Position numbers and translations under genes: made by a program. Below the pieces are notes generated by a model that did not search any database, was not told the DNA's origin, and saw nothing but the letters and a program-made list of their open reading frames with translations. Positions 56,623 to 64,000 of a stretch of DNA of 64,000 bases are shown piece by piece; the first letter of the stretch is position 1, and each line of letters opens with the position of its first letter. The stretch is from Clostridiales bacterium (GTDB taxonomy: Bacteria > Bacillota > Clostridia > Saccharofermentanales > DTU023), in the NCBI GenBank assembly GCA_004556925.1, contig SFFI01000009.1, forward strand, positions 21,523 to 85,522, read 5' to 3'.

Positions 56623-56676
56623 GATAACTGATCAGGGGCACAGCATGAGGGTTAATCTACAAAAAGATGGGTTTGT

Positions 56677-56714
56677 ACAAAAAATAAAGGCGGTTGACGA
56701 GGGGTCAACCGCCT
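56677..56714 (-). terminator. Intrinsic terminator of tRNA-Leu(CAG)
   Basis: A perfect 12-bp stem AAGGCGGTTGAC/GTCAACCGCCTT (56687-56698 with 56704-56715) and, on the minus strand, a downstream run TTTATTTTTTG. The stem touches the tRNA CCA end. Confidence 0.92.
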
Positions 56715-56801
56715 TGGTGCGGAAAACAGGAGTCGAACCTGCACGATATTGCTACCACTGGCACCTGAAGCCAGCGCGTCTGCCAATTCCGCCATTTCCG
56801 C
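56715..56801 (-). tRNA. tRNA-Leu(CAG)
   Basis: 87 nt with a long variable arm, acceptor GCGGAAA/TTTCCGC, anticodon stem-loop CTGGC-TTCAGGT-GCCAG (anticodon CAG), T loop TTCGACT and encoded CCA. Confidence 0.97.
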
Positions 56802-56813
56802 GAAGCAGAACCC

Positions 56814-56842
56814 AATATAAATGATCGGAAGGGAAAAAGCAA
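56814..56842 (-). promoter_or_regulatory. Promoter of tRNA-Leu(CAG)
   Basis: On the minus strand TTGCTT (56842-56837), 17-nt spacer, TATATT (56819-56814). The other tRNA-Leu in the window has nearly the same promoter. Confidence 0.65.
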
Positions 56843-56864
56843 GACCCTAGACAAAATAATAGTC

Positions 56865-56870
56865 TATAAT
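56865..56870 (+). promoter_or_regulatory. -10 box of murD
   Basis: TATAAT about 31 nt before the murD ATG, divergent from the tRNA promoter. No clear -35. Confidence 0.4.
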
Positions 56871-56901
56871 TTCTCTAGCTTTAAGACGAAGGGACCACAA
56901 G

Positions 56902-58335
56902 ATGATGCATAATTTATCAGACTTCCTCTCCTGGGCTAAGGGACAAAAGATCGCGGTAGTGGGGGCAGGTATCTCAAACCGCCCTCTCATCAAGCTACTT
57001 TTAGACGCTGGCCTAGAGGTTAAGATATTTGATAAAGCTACTGAGGAGAGCTTAGCCCCCTGGCGTACAGAATTAGCCAGTCAGGGTTTGCAGGCGGCTT
57101 GGTCCCTGGGTCAGGGCTACTTAGGCCAACTGCATGGCTTTGACCTCATTTTTCGCACCCCCATCGTAAGACCGGATCTTCCAGAGCTAGTAGCGGAGCG
57201 GAAAAGAGGGGCAGTGATCACTTCTGAGATGGAAGTCTTCCTCAAGCTCTGTCCAGCGGAAGTCATAGGCATTACAGGCTCTGATGGCAAAACGACCACT
57301 TCGACCTTAACTGCCTTGGCCCTGCAAACTGCAGGCTATAAGACTTGGCTAGGCGGCAATATTGGTTCGCCCCTTTTAAGCTCTCTACCTCAAATGCGTG
57401 CCCAGGACAAGGTGGTCGTAGAACTGTCTAGCTTCCAGCTGATGTCCATGGCCACGAGTCCGGAAACTGCGGTCATGACCAATCTCAGCCCTAACCATTT
57501 AGATGTGCATAAGGACTTCACAGAATATGGGGAGGCCAAGGCCCAAATATTCGAGCACCAATCTTTGAGTGACCGGCTTGTGTTGAAGGGGTCTGATCCC
57601 CACCTGCAAGCTTTTGCCTTGCGGGCCAAGGGGGAAGTGATCTGGACAGAAACCCGGCCCTTTGGTGACCAAAAACTTTTTGGCTTATCTGATAATCTCC
57701 TGTATTACCAGGAATCGCCCCAAAGCTTGCCTCAGACACTTATAACCCGCCAGGACCTCTGCTTGTCTGGCAGATTTAATGCCCTCAATGTACTTTCAGC
57801 CCTAGCGGCTACGGACCACTTAGTTGGACCAGACCAAAAAGCTCAAGTGTTACAAGCCTTAGCAGATTTCACAGGGGTCGAACATCGCCTGCAGCAAATT
57901 CGGACCTTGGATGGCGTGCGCTACTATGATTCTTCCATAGATTCTTCTCCGGCTCGCACAGTCGCTAGCCTGTCTGCTTTTAAGGAAGCTGGCGTCCCCC
58001 TTTATCTCATAGCGGGTGGCAAGGATAAAAACTTGGATTACAGCGAACTTGGCCAGGTCATTCTTGCATCCTGCCGTGGGGTCTACCTATGCGGTCAAAA
58101 TGCAGATTTGATTGCCCAAGCTGTTCGCCAGGCCCAAGACCGGCAAGCTGGGGATAGTGAACAGTTAACGGTATCTATCCTGTCGAGTTATGCGGACTGC
58201 CTAAAGCTAGCCCGCCAGGAAGCCCCTGCAGGATCAGCCGTCTTACTTTCTCCTGCCGGGACTTCCTTCGACCGCTTTAAGAATTTTGAAGAACGCGGCC
58301 AGGTCTTTCAGGAGCTCGTTAAGGCCCTAAGCTAA
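56902..58335 (+). CDS. murD: UDP-N-acetylmuramoyl-L-alanine--D-glutamate ligase
   Basis: A 477-aa cytoplasmic peptidoglycan ligase. N-terminal Rossmann part (KIAVVGAGISNRPLIKLLLD), ATP loop GITGSDGKTTTSTLTALAL near residue 128, NLSPNHLDVH, the Glu/His-rich FTGVEHRLQQI and DSSIDSSPARTVASL, and the closing LLSPAGTSFDRFKNFEERG. These are Mur ligase blocks in order. It is alone here, outside a dcw cluster. Two adjacent ATG codons are possible starts. Confidence 0.95.
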   Translation: MMHNLSDFLSWAKGQKIAVVGAGISNRPLIKLLLDAGLEVKIFDKATEESLAPWRTELASQGLQAAWSLGQGYLGQLHGFDLIFRTPIVRPDLPELVAERKRGAVITSEMEVFLKLCPAEVIGITGSDGKTTTSTLTALALQTAGYKTWLGGNIGSPLLSSLPQMRAQDKVVVELSSFQLMSMATSPETAVMTNLSPNHLDVHKDFTEYGEAKAQIFEHQSLSDRLVLKGSDPHLQAFALRAKGEVIWTETRPFGDQKLFGLSDNLLYYQESPQSLPQTLITRQDLCLSGRFNALNVLSALAATDHLVGPDQKAQVLQALADFTGVEHRLQQIRTLDGVRYYDSSIDSSPARTVASLSAFKEAGVPLYLIAGGKDKNLDYSELGQVILASCRGVYLCGQNADLIAQAVRQAQDRQAGDSEQLTVSILSSYADCLKLARQEAPAGSAVLLSPAGTSFDRFKNFEERGQVFQELVKALS

Positions 58336-58363
58336 ACTTTGCTAAACTTTTTTGCCGCGAGGC

Positions 58364-58392
58364 TTGCTATTTTTTTTACGATCAAGTATATT
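58364..58392 (+). promoter_or_regulatory. Promoter of tRNA-Leu(GAG)
   Basis: TTGCTA at 58364-58369, 17-nt spacer, TATATT at 58387-58392, about 15 nt before the tRNA. Confidence 0.65.
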
Positions 58393-58406
58393 GATTCTTG
58401 CCTTTC

Positions 58407-58489
58407 GCGGATGTGGCGGAATAGGCAGACGCGCACGCTTGAGGGGCGTGTGGGAGACCGTGCGGGTTCGACTCCCGCCATCCGCACCA
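58407..58489 (+). tRNA. tRNA-Leu(GAG)
   Basis: 83 nt, acceptor GCGGATG/CATCCGC, anticodon stem-loop CACGC-TTGAGGG-GCGTG (anticodon GAG), long variable arm, T loop TTCGACT and encoded CCA. Confidence 0.97.
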
Positions 58490-58500
58490 ATAAGCCTTGG

Positions 58501-58528
58501 AAGCCTTGCTTTCAAGGCTTTATCTTTG
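58501..58528 (+). terminator. Terminator after tRNA-Leu(GAG)
   Basis: Stem AAGCCTTG/CAAGGCTT (58501-58508 with 58513-58520), loop CTTT, then TATCTTTG. The T run is weak, so some transcripts may read into the next gene. Confidence 0.6.
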
Positions 58529-58543
58529 TAAGGAGTTTCCACC

Positions 58544-59821
58544 GTGGACAATAGATATGCTCCCTATGGGATTAGTGACGAGATTTTCCAGATGTCTGAA
58601 CAGGTTTTAGAAGATCTGGCTCCGACCTTTGCCCGCCTTGATCAGGCAACAGAAAAGCGCCAGCTCCGGGTAATTAAAGCTTTGCAGGATGCCAATTTGC
58701 GAGAATCCTCCCTGCAGGGTTCAACAGGCTATGGCAGTTATGACGCAGGCAGACAGGCTTTGGAAGAGGCTTATGCCAACTATTTTCGCAGCGAGGCCGC
58801 CCTGGTCCGTATGCAGTTTTCTTCTGGCACCCATGTCCTGGCAACATGCCTGCGCGGGCTTTTGCGTCCAGGGCAGGAGCTGCTCATTGTAACTTCTGAG
58901 GTTTACGATACCCTGCATGCCAGCTTGGGCATTTCAGACCAGTACAAGGATCAAAATTTAGGCTCCCTTCAAGATTTTGATATTAGTCACAAAGTGGTAG
59001 ACCTCAAAGCTAATGGTGACTTTGATTATGAAGCCATCAAAGCGGCTCTGTCTCCTAAAACCAGTCTTGTTTATGTACAGAAATCATTGGGTTACACAGA
59101 GCGTCCCTGCCTCCTGAATCGACAAATAGGGGAGCTGGTTAAATTCCTCAAAGAGGAGAGACCCGACCTCCCCCTTATGGTAGATAACTGCTATGGGGAA
59201 ATGGTGGAAGACGAGGAGCCCACAGCGTATGGTGCAGATATCTGCGCGGGTTCATTGATTAAAAATCTCGGGGCAGGTGTAGCGGAGTCAGGGGGCTATG
59301 TTTGTGGCCGCCAGGATTTAGTCGACCGAGTGGCCGCCGCTATGACGGCTCCCGGTATCGGGGCGGAGGTAGGCCCCAGCCTGGGCCAAAATACCAAATT
59401 AATTAAGGGCTTTTACTTTGCTCCTCATGTGGTCAGAGAAGCCTTAAAATCTGCCAGCCATGCGGCAGGACTTCTGTCTGCTTTAGGCTTTGTGGTATTC
59501 CCAGGGGCCAAGGATGAACGGGGAGACATCGTGCAACGGATAGCCTTGGGTAGCCCCCAAGCCTTGATTCAGTTTTGTGAGCAAATCCAATTCTCCTCGC
59601 CTGTAGATGCTTCTTTTGCCCCTGTCCCTTCCCCCATGGCGGGCTACGACTGTGATATTATTATGGCATCAGGTTCTTTTGTGCAAGGCTCTTCCATTGA
59701 GCTTTCCTGTGATGGCCCTTTAAGGCCACCCTACAACGCGTATTTACAAGGGAGCCTAAGTTTTACAAACGGTCGACTTGCGGTCATGAAGGCCGCCCAA
59801 AGTCTAGTCGCGAGGGGGTAG
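58544..59821 (+). CDS. PLP-dependent protein, aluminium-resistance / methionine gamma-lyase-like family
   Basis: A 425-aa protein from GTG 58544 with AAGGAG upstream. The family opening (RVIKALQDANLRESSLQGST and GYGSYDAGRQALEEAYA) and FSSGTHVLATCLRGLLRPGQ are clear. The PLP lysine lies in CAGSLIKNLGAGVAESGGY. Members are annotated as aluminium resistance proteins or methionine gamma-lyase-like enzymes; the true reaction is not established. It is followed by a HlyD-like gene one base later. Confidence 0.85.
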   Translation: MDNRYAPYGISDEIFQMSEQVLEDLAPTFARLDQATEKRQLRVIKALQDANLRESSLQGSTGYGSYDAGRQALEEAYANYFRSEAALVRMQFSSGTHVLATCLRGLLRPGQELLIVTSEVYDTLHASLGISDQYKDQNLGSLQDFDISHKVVDLKANGDFDYEAIKAALSPKTSLVYVQKSLGYTERPCLLNRQIGELVKFLKEERPDLPLMVDNCYGEMVEDEEPTAYGADICAGSLIKNLGAGVAESGGYVCGRQDLVDRVAAAMTAPGIGAEVGPSLGQNTKLIKGFYFAPHVVREALKSASHAAGLLSALGFVVFPGAKDERGDIVQRIALGSPQALIQFCEQIQFSSPVDASFAPVPSPMAGYDCDIIMASGSFVQGSSIELSCDGPLRPPYNAYLQGSLSFTNGRLAVMKAAQSLVARG

Positions 59822-59822
59822 C

Positions 59823-61160
59823 TTGTCACGTAATCCCAGGCCAGTTCAGCAAGAAATTGCCAGGTCTAATTACGACCGCCGTTTTCAGCGTGAGGGTAAA
59901 CGCCGCAGTTTTATCGCGGCTAGCGTTGCCCTCATCTTGCTTTGTTTAACCCTCTTACTTTTCTTGCGTATTTGGCAACGCCGCCCTCAACCTCGCTTCC
60001 TGTTTTTAACAGAGGAATGGCTGGCACAAGAAGTCGATTTGGATGCCTTGTTAATTAGAGACGAGACAGTCTACAAAGCCCCCTTAGATGGTATCTTCCG
60101 TGCCTTTGTCCCCCAGGGTTCTAAAGTGGCCAAGGGTGCCCGTATTGGCCAGATTTTGCCAGAGGGTGATTTGGAAGAAGTCCGCAAAATGGACAAGGCG
60201 AATAATGACGTGAATGACCGGCGCTACGAACTCTTTGCCGAGGGCAAGGGCGGCAATGCTGCCAGAGTTTTTGAGGCAGGGGAGAATGCCATCCATCGCA
60301 GCCTCCATGTCTTTTATGACCAGGTGGCGGCAGATGATTATAGCAAGCTACCTGAGCTGGAAATGGAACTCCGCCTGGTCATGGAGCAGCGCGTAGAGGA
60401 TGCACAGGCCTTCTCCTTTAAAGATGAAGAGCTTGACCGCTTGATCTCTATCCGGGATCGCTTAGAAGAAAATGCGCTAGATTCCATACGCAACATCTCG
60501 AGTGAAGCATCGGGCATTTTTATCCGTCAACTTGATGGCTTGGAGCTGGACTTGGTTCCCGAGTATGCCCTGTCCATCACAGCCAAGGAACTCAAAAACT
60601 ACCTAGCTCAAGCGACCCCGCCCCAGTCTGTGGAAGAGGTTAAATCTGGCCAAGACCTTTACAAATTATCTCGATCGCCTGATCAATATTTTGCTTGCTT
60701 TATCCCTACGGCCAGCCTGGCCAAGCTTTCTGGCTTGGAGGAGGCGGGTTACGTACGCATCTATTGTCCTGCCAATGGTATTACGATTGAAAAGGCGAAT
60801 ATCGTACGCTTTGAGGCCGCTGCGGATGGCGCCCTATTAGTCTTGCAGTCCCGGAGAAATTTGGAATCGTTTGTCTCCATGCGGAAAGCCCCTCTCACCA
60901 TTTATGCGAATGAGAGTAAAGGGCTGCGTGTGCCCAAATCTGCCCTGGTGGATTATAGTCAGGGCAATGTAGAGGCCGGCTTGAAAATCGTGGATGGAGG
61001 CTATGTCCAAGAAGCCCGGGTAAAAATTCTTACCACTAACGAAGAATATGCCTTGGTTGAAAGCCTGCCAGACTCCCCCTATACAGTGGAAGTTTCTACC
61101 ATGATTTTGCTCAACCCTGATAGCATGGCCGCAGGAGAACCCTTGACCGATAATAACTAA
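59823..61160 (+). CDS. HlyD/biotinyl-lipoyl-like membrane protein of the sepF cluster
   Basis: A 445-aa protein from TTG 59823. One N-terminal membrane helix (SFIAASVALILLCLTLLLFL), then a biotinyl-lipoyl-like hairpin region (DETVYKAPLDGIFRAFVPQG, KGARIGQILPEG), a helical section (residues about 120-215) and a beta-rich C-terminus (LRVPKSALVD, AEYALVE-like strands). This layout fits HlyD-type adaptor proteins that are often found beside yggS and sepF in Clostridia. No transporter partner is adjacent. A role in envelope or division is suggested by context only. Confidence 0.65.
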   Translation: MSRNPRPVQQEIARSNYDRRFQREGKRRSFIAASVALILLCLTLLLFLRIWQRRPQPRFLFLTEEWLAQEVDLDALLIRDETVYKAPLDGIFRAFVPQGSKVAKGARIGQILPEGDLEEVRKMDKANNDVNDRRYELFAEGKGGNAARVFEAGENAIHRSLHVFYDQVAADDYSKLPELEMELRLVMEQRVEDAQAFSFKDEELDRLISIRDRLEENALDSIRNISSEASGIFIRQLDGLELDLVPEYALSITAKELKNYLAQATPPQSVEEVKSGQDLYKLSRSPDQYFACFIPTASLAKLSGLEEAGYVRIYCPANGITIEKANIVRFEAAADGALLVLQSRRNLESFVSMRKAPLTIYANESKGLRVPKSALVDYSQGNVEAGLKIVDGGYVQEARVKILTTNEEYALVESLPDSPYTVEVSTMILLNPDSMAAGEPLTDNN

Positions 61161-61216
61161 CTTCGACATGCGGCAAAGAGGGGCGTAGACTAGAAGTCAA
61201 TGTGAGGTGATGATTG

Positions 61217-61957
61217 ATGCGCGAACGTAAAGCAGAATTATGTCAGAACCTGCAAAGCTTGCAGGATGAAATTCAAATGCAAGCCTTAAAGTTTGACCGT
61301 AATCCTCAAGACATCCACCTAGTTGCGGTTTCCAAAACCCACCCCCTTAGCGATATCTTAGCAGTCCACGAAGCGGGTCAAAAGGCTTTTGGGGAGAACA
61401 AGGTGCAGGAGCTATGCGAAAAAATGCAGGAAGCCTCTCAAGTGCCTGAAGCGCAAGATATATCTTGGCACTTAATTGGTACCCTACAACGCAATAAGGT
61501 CAAGTTTGTCGTGGGTAGGGTCGCCCTTATTCATTCAGTTAACACCCTTAAACTATTGGAAAAATTAGAGTCTATCGCTACAGAACGAGGTGCCGAACAA
61601 GATATCCTGCTCCAGGTGAACATTGCTCAGGAGGCAAGCAAGCAGGGTTTTGCCTTGGAAGACCTATCTACAGCCTACACGTATGTAGAATCCTGCCCCC
61701 ACCTCCATCTGCGCGGCCTCATGACTATGGCACCTGACTTCAGTAATAAGGATGACGCGCTACCCATTTTCCAAAAGTGTCATGGGCTTTACAAGGATCT
61801 CCAAAAAGTTTATGGCCAAGATCAAATCAACACCCTATCCATGGGCATGTCTGCTGATTTTCCTCAGGCCATCGCTGCCGGTGCGACCCACTTAAGAGTT
61901 GGGTCACACATTTTTGGTGCCCGAGACTACAGCAAAAGCCCCTTGTCTAAAAGCTGA
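61217..61957 (+). CDS. yggS: YggS-family pyridoxal phosphate homeostasis protein
   Basis: A 246-aa alanine-racemase-like PLP-binding protein. ATG at 61217 has GTGAGGTGA upstream; an in-frame TTG at 61214 is less likely. Motifs: LVAVSKTHPLSDI (PLP Lys), FGENKVQEL, WHLIGTLQRNKVK, LRGLMTMAP and LSMGMSADFPQAIAAGATHL with RVGSHIFG. It keeps PLP levels balanced. It precedes sepF, as in many Gram-positive bacteria. Confidence 0.95.
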   Translation: MRERKAELCQNLQSLQDEIQMQALKFDRNPQDIHLVAVSKTHPLSDILAVHEAGQKAFGENKVQELCEKMQEASQVPEAQDISWHLIGTLQRNKVKFVVGRVALIHSVNTLKLLEKLESIATERGAEQDILLQVNIAQEASKQGFALEDLSTAYTYVESCPHLHLRGLMTMAPDFSNKDDALPIFQKCHGLYKDLQKVYGQDQINTLSMGMSADFPQAIAAGATHLRVGSHIFGARDYSKSPLSKS

Positions 61958-62011
61958 TTAAGACGCTATATTGCATTCTTGTTACAGTTGACTTACTAAG
62001 TAAATATCCGC

Positions 62012-62041
62012 TAGACATGGGCATTTCAGCCTCCCTATAAT
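62012..62041 (+). promoter_or_regulatory. Promoter of sepF
   Basis: TAGACA at 62012-62017, 18-nt spacer, TATAAT at 62036-62041, about 50 nt before the sepF ATG. A second -10-like TGTTATGAT lies at 62059-62067. Confidence 0.55.
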
Positions 62042-62092
62042 ATGCAGGATAATTCATTTGTTATGATATTTGCTGCAAAGAGGAGGGGTCAC

Positions 62093-62740
62093 ATGTTTGA
62101 TCTTTATAATAAAATTTTCGGTCGTTTTGAGGATGAGGGGGCGGATGAAAACTATGATTTAGATTATCTTGAGGACTTCGAAGATAACCAACCGGAGCCT
62201 TTAAGAGAAACGGCTCCTCAGTCAGGCAATTTACTCAGCCATTTTTCACCCAAGCCCAGGTCGGAACGTCCTGAAAACCGGGTCCGCCCCCAAGGCAGAG
62301 TACTAGATATGCGGACAGGTGCAGATATGACCTATGATCAAGAAGTCGTGGTCATGGTTCCCTATGACTTTGAGATGACCAAGGTTGTTTGTGACCATGT
62401 CCGGAATGGTAAAACGGTTATTTGTAATATAGAACGCATCGACGATTCTACCGCCCAAAGGGTTTTAGACTTCATCTTGGGTGCGACCTACGCCCTCTCT
62501 GGCTCGCTAGAATCTATTAGCAATAAAATTTTCGTTGTTACACCGTCATCTACTCGCTTATCAGTAAGAACGGAAGAAAGCCGCAAGCCTAACCGCCCAG
62601 CAGACCGCCCTTATCAGGCAGGCCAGACTAGACGCGAAAGCCGAAATTTCCCACGTTTTGCCCAGGCTCCCGCACAAAATGCTAAGCTCGGGCAGACGGG
62701 TCCTTACTACGCAGAAGAGGTCTTAGCGGCAAATCAGTAG
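62093..62740 (+). CDS. sepF: Cell division protein SepF
   Basis: A 215-aa protein. ATG at 62093 has AGGAGGGG upstream. The N-terminal amphipathic membrane-binding helix (MFDLYNKIFGRFEDEG), an acidic linker and the SepF domain (VVVMVPYDFEMTKVVCDHVR, NGKTVICNIERIDDSTAQRV, LDFILGATYALSGSLESISN) are present. It bundles FtsZ filaments and anchors them at the membrane. A basic, disordered C-terminal tail of about 55 residues is longer than usual. Confidence 0.93.
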   Translation: MFDLYNKIFGRFEDEGADENYDLDYLEDFEDNQPEPLRETAPQSGNLLSHFSPKPRSERPENRVRPQGRVLDMRTGADMTYDQEVVVMVPYDFEMTKVVCDHVRNGKTVICNIERIDDSTAQRVLDFILGATYALSGSLESISNKIFVVTPSSTRLSVRTEESRKPNRPADRPYQAGQTRRESRNFPRFAQAPAQNAKLGQTGPYYAEEVLAANQ

Positions 62741-62822
62741 TAGGTGGAAGTCTTCATTTTCACCGATAAATTTTTATAAAAGAGACCCTAGCCGAGTCTT
62801 TTTCTAAGTAAGAATCCTCTAG

Positions 62823-62854
62823 AAAAGCAGCATGGAAACATGCTGTTTTTCTTT
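62823..62854 (+). terminator. Intrinsic terminator between sepF and coaW
   Basis: Stem CAGCATG/CATGCTG (62828-62834 with 62839-62845), GAAA loop, extended by A/T pairs and followed by TTTTTCTTT. It contains an ATG (62840) in the coaW frame, which shows that this ATG is not the true start. Confidence 0.85.
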
Positions 62855-62920
62855 AGGCGCAAGGCGGGAGAAACGGGTAGAATAGGGGATAAGACATACG
62901 CTGAAAGTTGGTATATTAAT

Positions 62921-63763
62921 TTGCAAATTACAATTGGCTTAGATATTGGTGGTTCGACCACAAAAGTGGTGGGCTTTCAGGACCAAGACTTGCTGGGTAA
63001 AACCATGGTCAAGGCCTCAGACCCTATTACATCTACTTATGGCGGAATTGGCCGCTTTTTAAGTCTCAATGACTTAAAACTTCATGACGTAAAGCAGGTC
63101 TTTATGACGGGAGTAGGTTCTTCTTATATTGATAAAAATATCTTAGGCCTGCCCACTCAAACGGTAGATGAATTTAATTCTGTCGGCCTAGGCGGCTTGT
63201 ACCTGACAGGCTTAGACCGCGCCATTGTAGTTTCTATGGGCACGGGCACCTCCCTCGTCTCTGCCAGCAGGCAAGGCGGCAAGCACATTATTGGTACAGG
63301 TTTAGGGGGCGGCACGCTTTTAGGCTTATCCAAGGCCATTCTGGGTATCCATGATTTCGGGTTGATCTCCGAGCTTGCTGAAGAAGGGGACCTAGATAAT
63401 ATTGATTTAACCATAGGAGACCTAACACCACGTGCCATCCCGGGACTTAAAGCAGATATTACAGCATCTAACTTTGGCAAGATGAATGACCAAGCGGAAA
63501 ATCCAGACCTGGCACGCGGCATTGTTAACCTGGTTTTTCAATCTGTGGGGACTGCCGCCATCCTTGCTTCGCGCTTAGAAGACCTGTCAGATATCGTTTT
63601 CGTTGGCTCGCTTCTCAGAATGCATGCGGGACGTAAGAGCCTGGATGGCTTTGCAGACCTCTATCAGAAGAACATACTCATTCCCGAAGATGCAGAATTT
63701 GCGACGGCCATGGGCGCAGCCCTCTCAGGCCTAACAGATGCCAATCACCGCTGGAAGAAGTAG
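62921..63763 (+). CDS. coaW: Type II pantothenate kinase
   Basis: A 280-aa ASKHA-fold kinase for the first step of coenzyme A synthesis. TTG 62921 gives LQITIGLDIGGSTTKVVG, a normal family start; the earlier frame-open ATG lies in a terminator. Other blocks: FMTGVGSSYIDKNILG, VDEFNSVGLGGLYLTG, VVSMGTGTSLVSA, GTGLGGGTLLGLSKAILG and a final EFATAMGAALSGL. These match the bacterial CoaW group (as in Staphylococcus). The ribosome site is weak. Confidence 0.9.
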   Translation: MQITIGLDIGGSTTKVVGFQDQDLLGKTMVKASDPITSTYGGIGRFLSLNDLKLHDVKQVFMTGVGSSYIDKNILGLPTQTVDEFNSVGLGGLYLTGLDRAIVVSMGTGTSLVSASRQGGKHIIGTGLGGGTLLGLSKAILGIHDFGLISELAEEGDLDNIDLTIGDLTPRAIPGLKADITASNFGKMNDQAENPDLARGIVNLVFQSVGTAAILASRLEDLSDIVFVGSLLRMHAGRKSLDGFADLYQKNILIPEDAEFATAMGAALSGLTDANHRWKK

Positions 63764-63842
63764 GCGTTAAGGGCCTTCGGGCAATTAGAGACAAAACACC
63801 CGGGAGCGTTGTGAGAAAAGGCGAAAAGCCAGAATAACATCC

Positions 63843-63871
63843 TTGACAAGCCTAGGTGGCTTTGCTAGTAT
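63843..63871 (+). promoter_or_regulatory. Strong promoter, probably of an rRNA operon
   Basis: TTGACA at 63843-63848, a 17-nt spacer and TAGTAT at 63866-63871. The following leader looks like that of an rrn operon. Confidence 0.75.
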
Positions 63872-64000
63872 TGCAAAGCGCTCGGTTGAGCGGCAAGAAA
63901 AAGGACCTTGAAAATTGAATAGCAGACAAACAAACGAGCCCTTAAGTTAAAGCTTTTGAGAAGCGAAGTACTTAAGAAAAAGTAAGTAAGAAAGAGCCGA
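63872..64000 (+). other. Probable rRNA operon leader (16S rRNA expected beyond the window)
   Basis: About 125 nt without a gene, A-rich, containing GACCTTGAAAATTGAATAG, a phrase common in leaders and spacers of Bacillota rRNA operons, followed by CTTAAG-containing segments that could form the 16S processing stem. The 16S sequence itself is not reached by 64000. The stretch 63764-63842 before the promoter holds no visible gene. Confidence 0.65.

Noticed and set aside
62840..62842. ATG as start of the pantothenate kinase
   Set aside because: It lies in the loop-side stem of an intrinsic terminator and gives a 27-residue leader unlike the family.

Overview
The window is a Bacillota (Firmicutes) chromosome segment that carries the right-hand end of an integrated siphophage. 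The host part is Clostridia-like: it has Asp23/AmaP, RNase Y, SepF, a pyrophosphate-type phosphofructokinase, YqeG, an HD-domain YqfF, the nusB-xseA-xseB-dxs-nadK-argR-recN block, strong AGGAGG ribosome sites and many TTG/GTG starts. I cannot name a genus. The sporulation genes that usually sit in these neighbourhoods (spoIIIA after efp, spoIVB/spo0A after recN, yqfC/yqfD before phoH) are absent, so the organism probably does not form spores. Serine dehydratase and a histidine-degradation cluster point to amino-acid fermentation.

Prophage (1-14262): major tail protein, a tail chaperone pair joined by a probable -1 frameshift, tape measure, distal tail protein, tail endopeptidase-like protein, baseplate fibre, a G5-domain protein, amidase, holin-like proteins and a carbohydrate-binding protein. 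Two consecutive transcription units that look like paralogous structured RNAs follow (about 12819-12933 and 13045-13213), each with its own extended -10 promoter and intrinsic terminator. Next comes an opposite-strand two-gene operon (a 107-aa very acidic protein and a 118-aa protein with a ribbon-helix-helix-like tail) beneath a set of phased operator-like repeats. The prophage ends in a 45-bp 3' half of a tRNA-Pro(CGG) gene, which is the attachment core. The integrase must lie beyond the left edge.

Host region 14.3-27.6 kb: two tandem L,D-transpeptidases, a PPi-type phosphofructokinase, an SH3-domain membrane protein, tRNA-Gly and tRNA-Arg, a divergent topoisomerase IV-like pair, a degenerate polysaccharide-deacetylase-like membrane protein, an aspartokinase without ACT domains, and YqeG.

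Host region 27.7-40.9 kb: a long co-directional run from efp through asp23-amaP, nusB-xseAB-dxs-nadK-argR-recN into hutH, formiminotransferase, hutI and cyclodeaminase. This converts histidine towards glutamate and methenyl-THF, but urocanase is missing here.

Host region 40.9-64 kb: a pseudouridine synthase, RNase Y, a peptide-binding-like protein, lspA, rluD, phoH, the HD membrane protein, a YbeY-Era fusion, recO, L-serine dehydratase, a nuclease-XPD/DinG helicase, two tRNA-Leu genes, murD, a PLP enzyme, a HlyD-like protein with yggS and sepF (cell division), and type II pantothenate kinase. The window closes on a strong promoter and leader that look like the start of an rRNA operon.

The items most worth a second look are the tandem phage RNAs with compensatory base changes between them, the adjacent acidic-protein/regulator operon, the YbeY-Era fusion, and the divergent topoisomerase whose quinolone-contact serine is replaced by glutamine.
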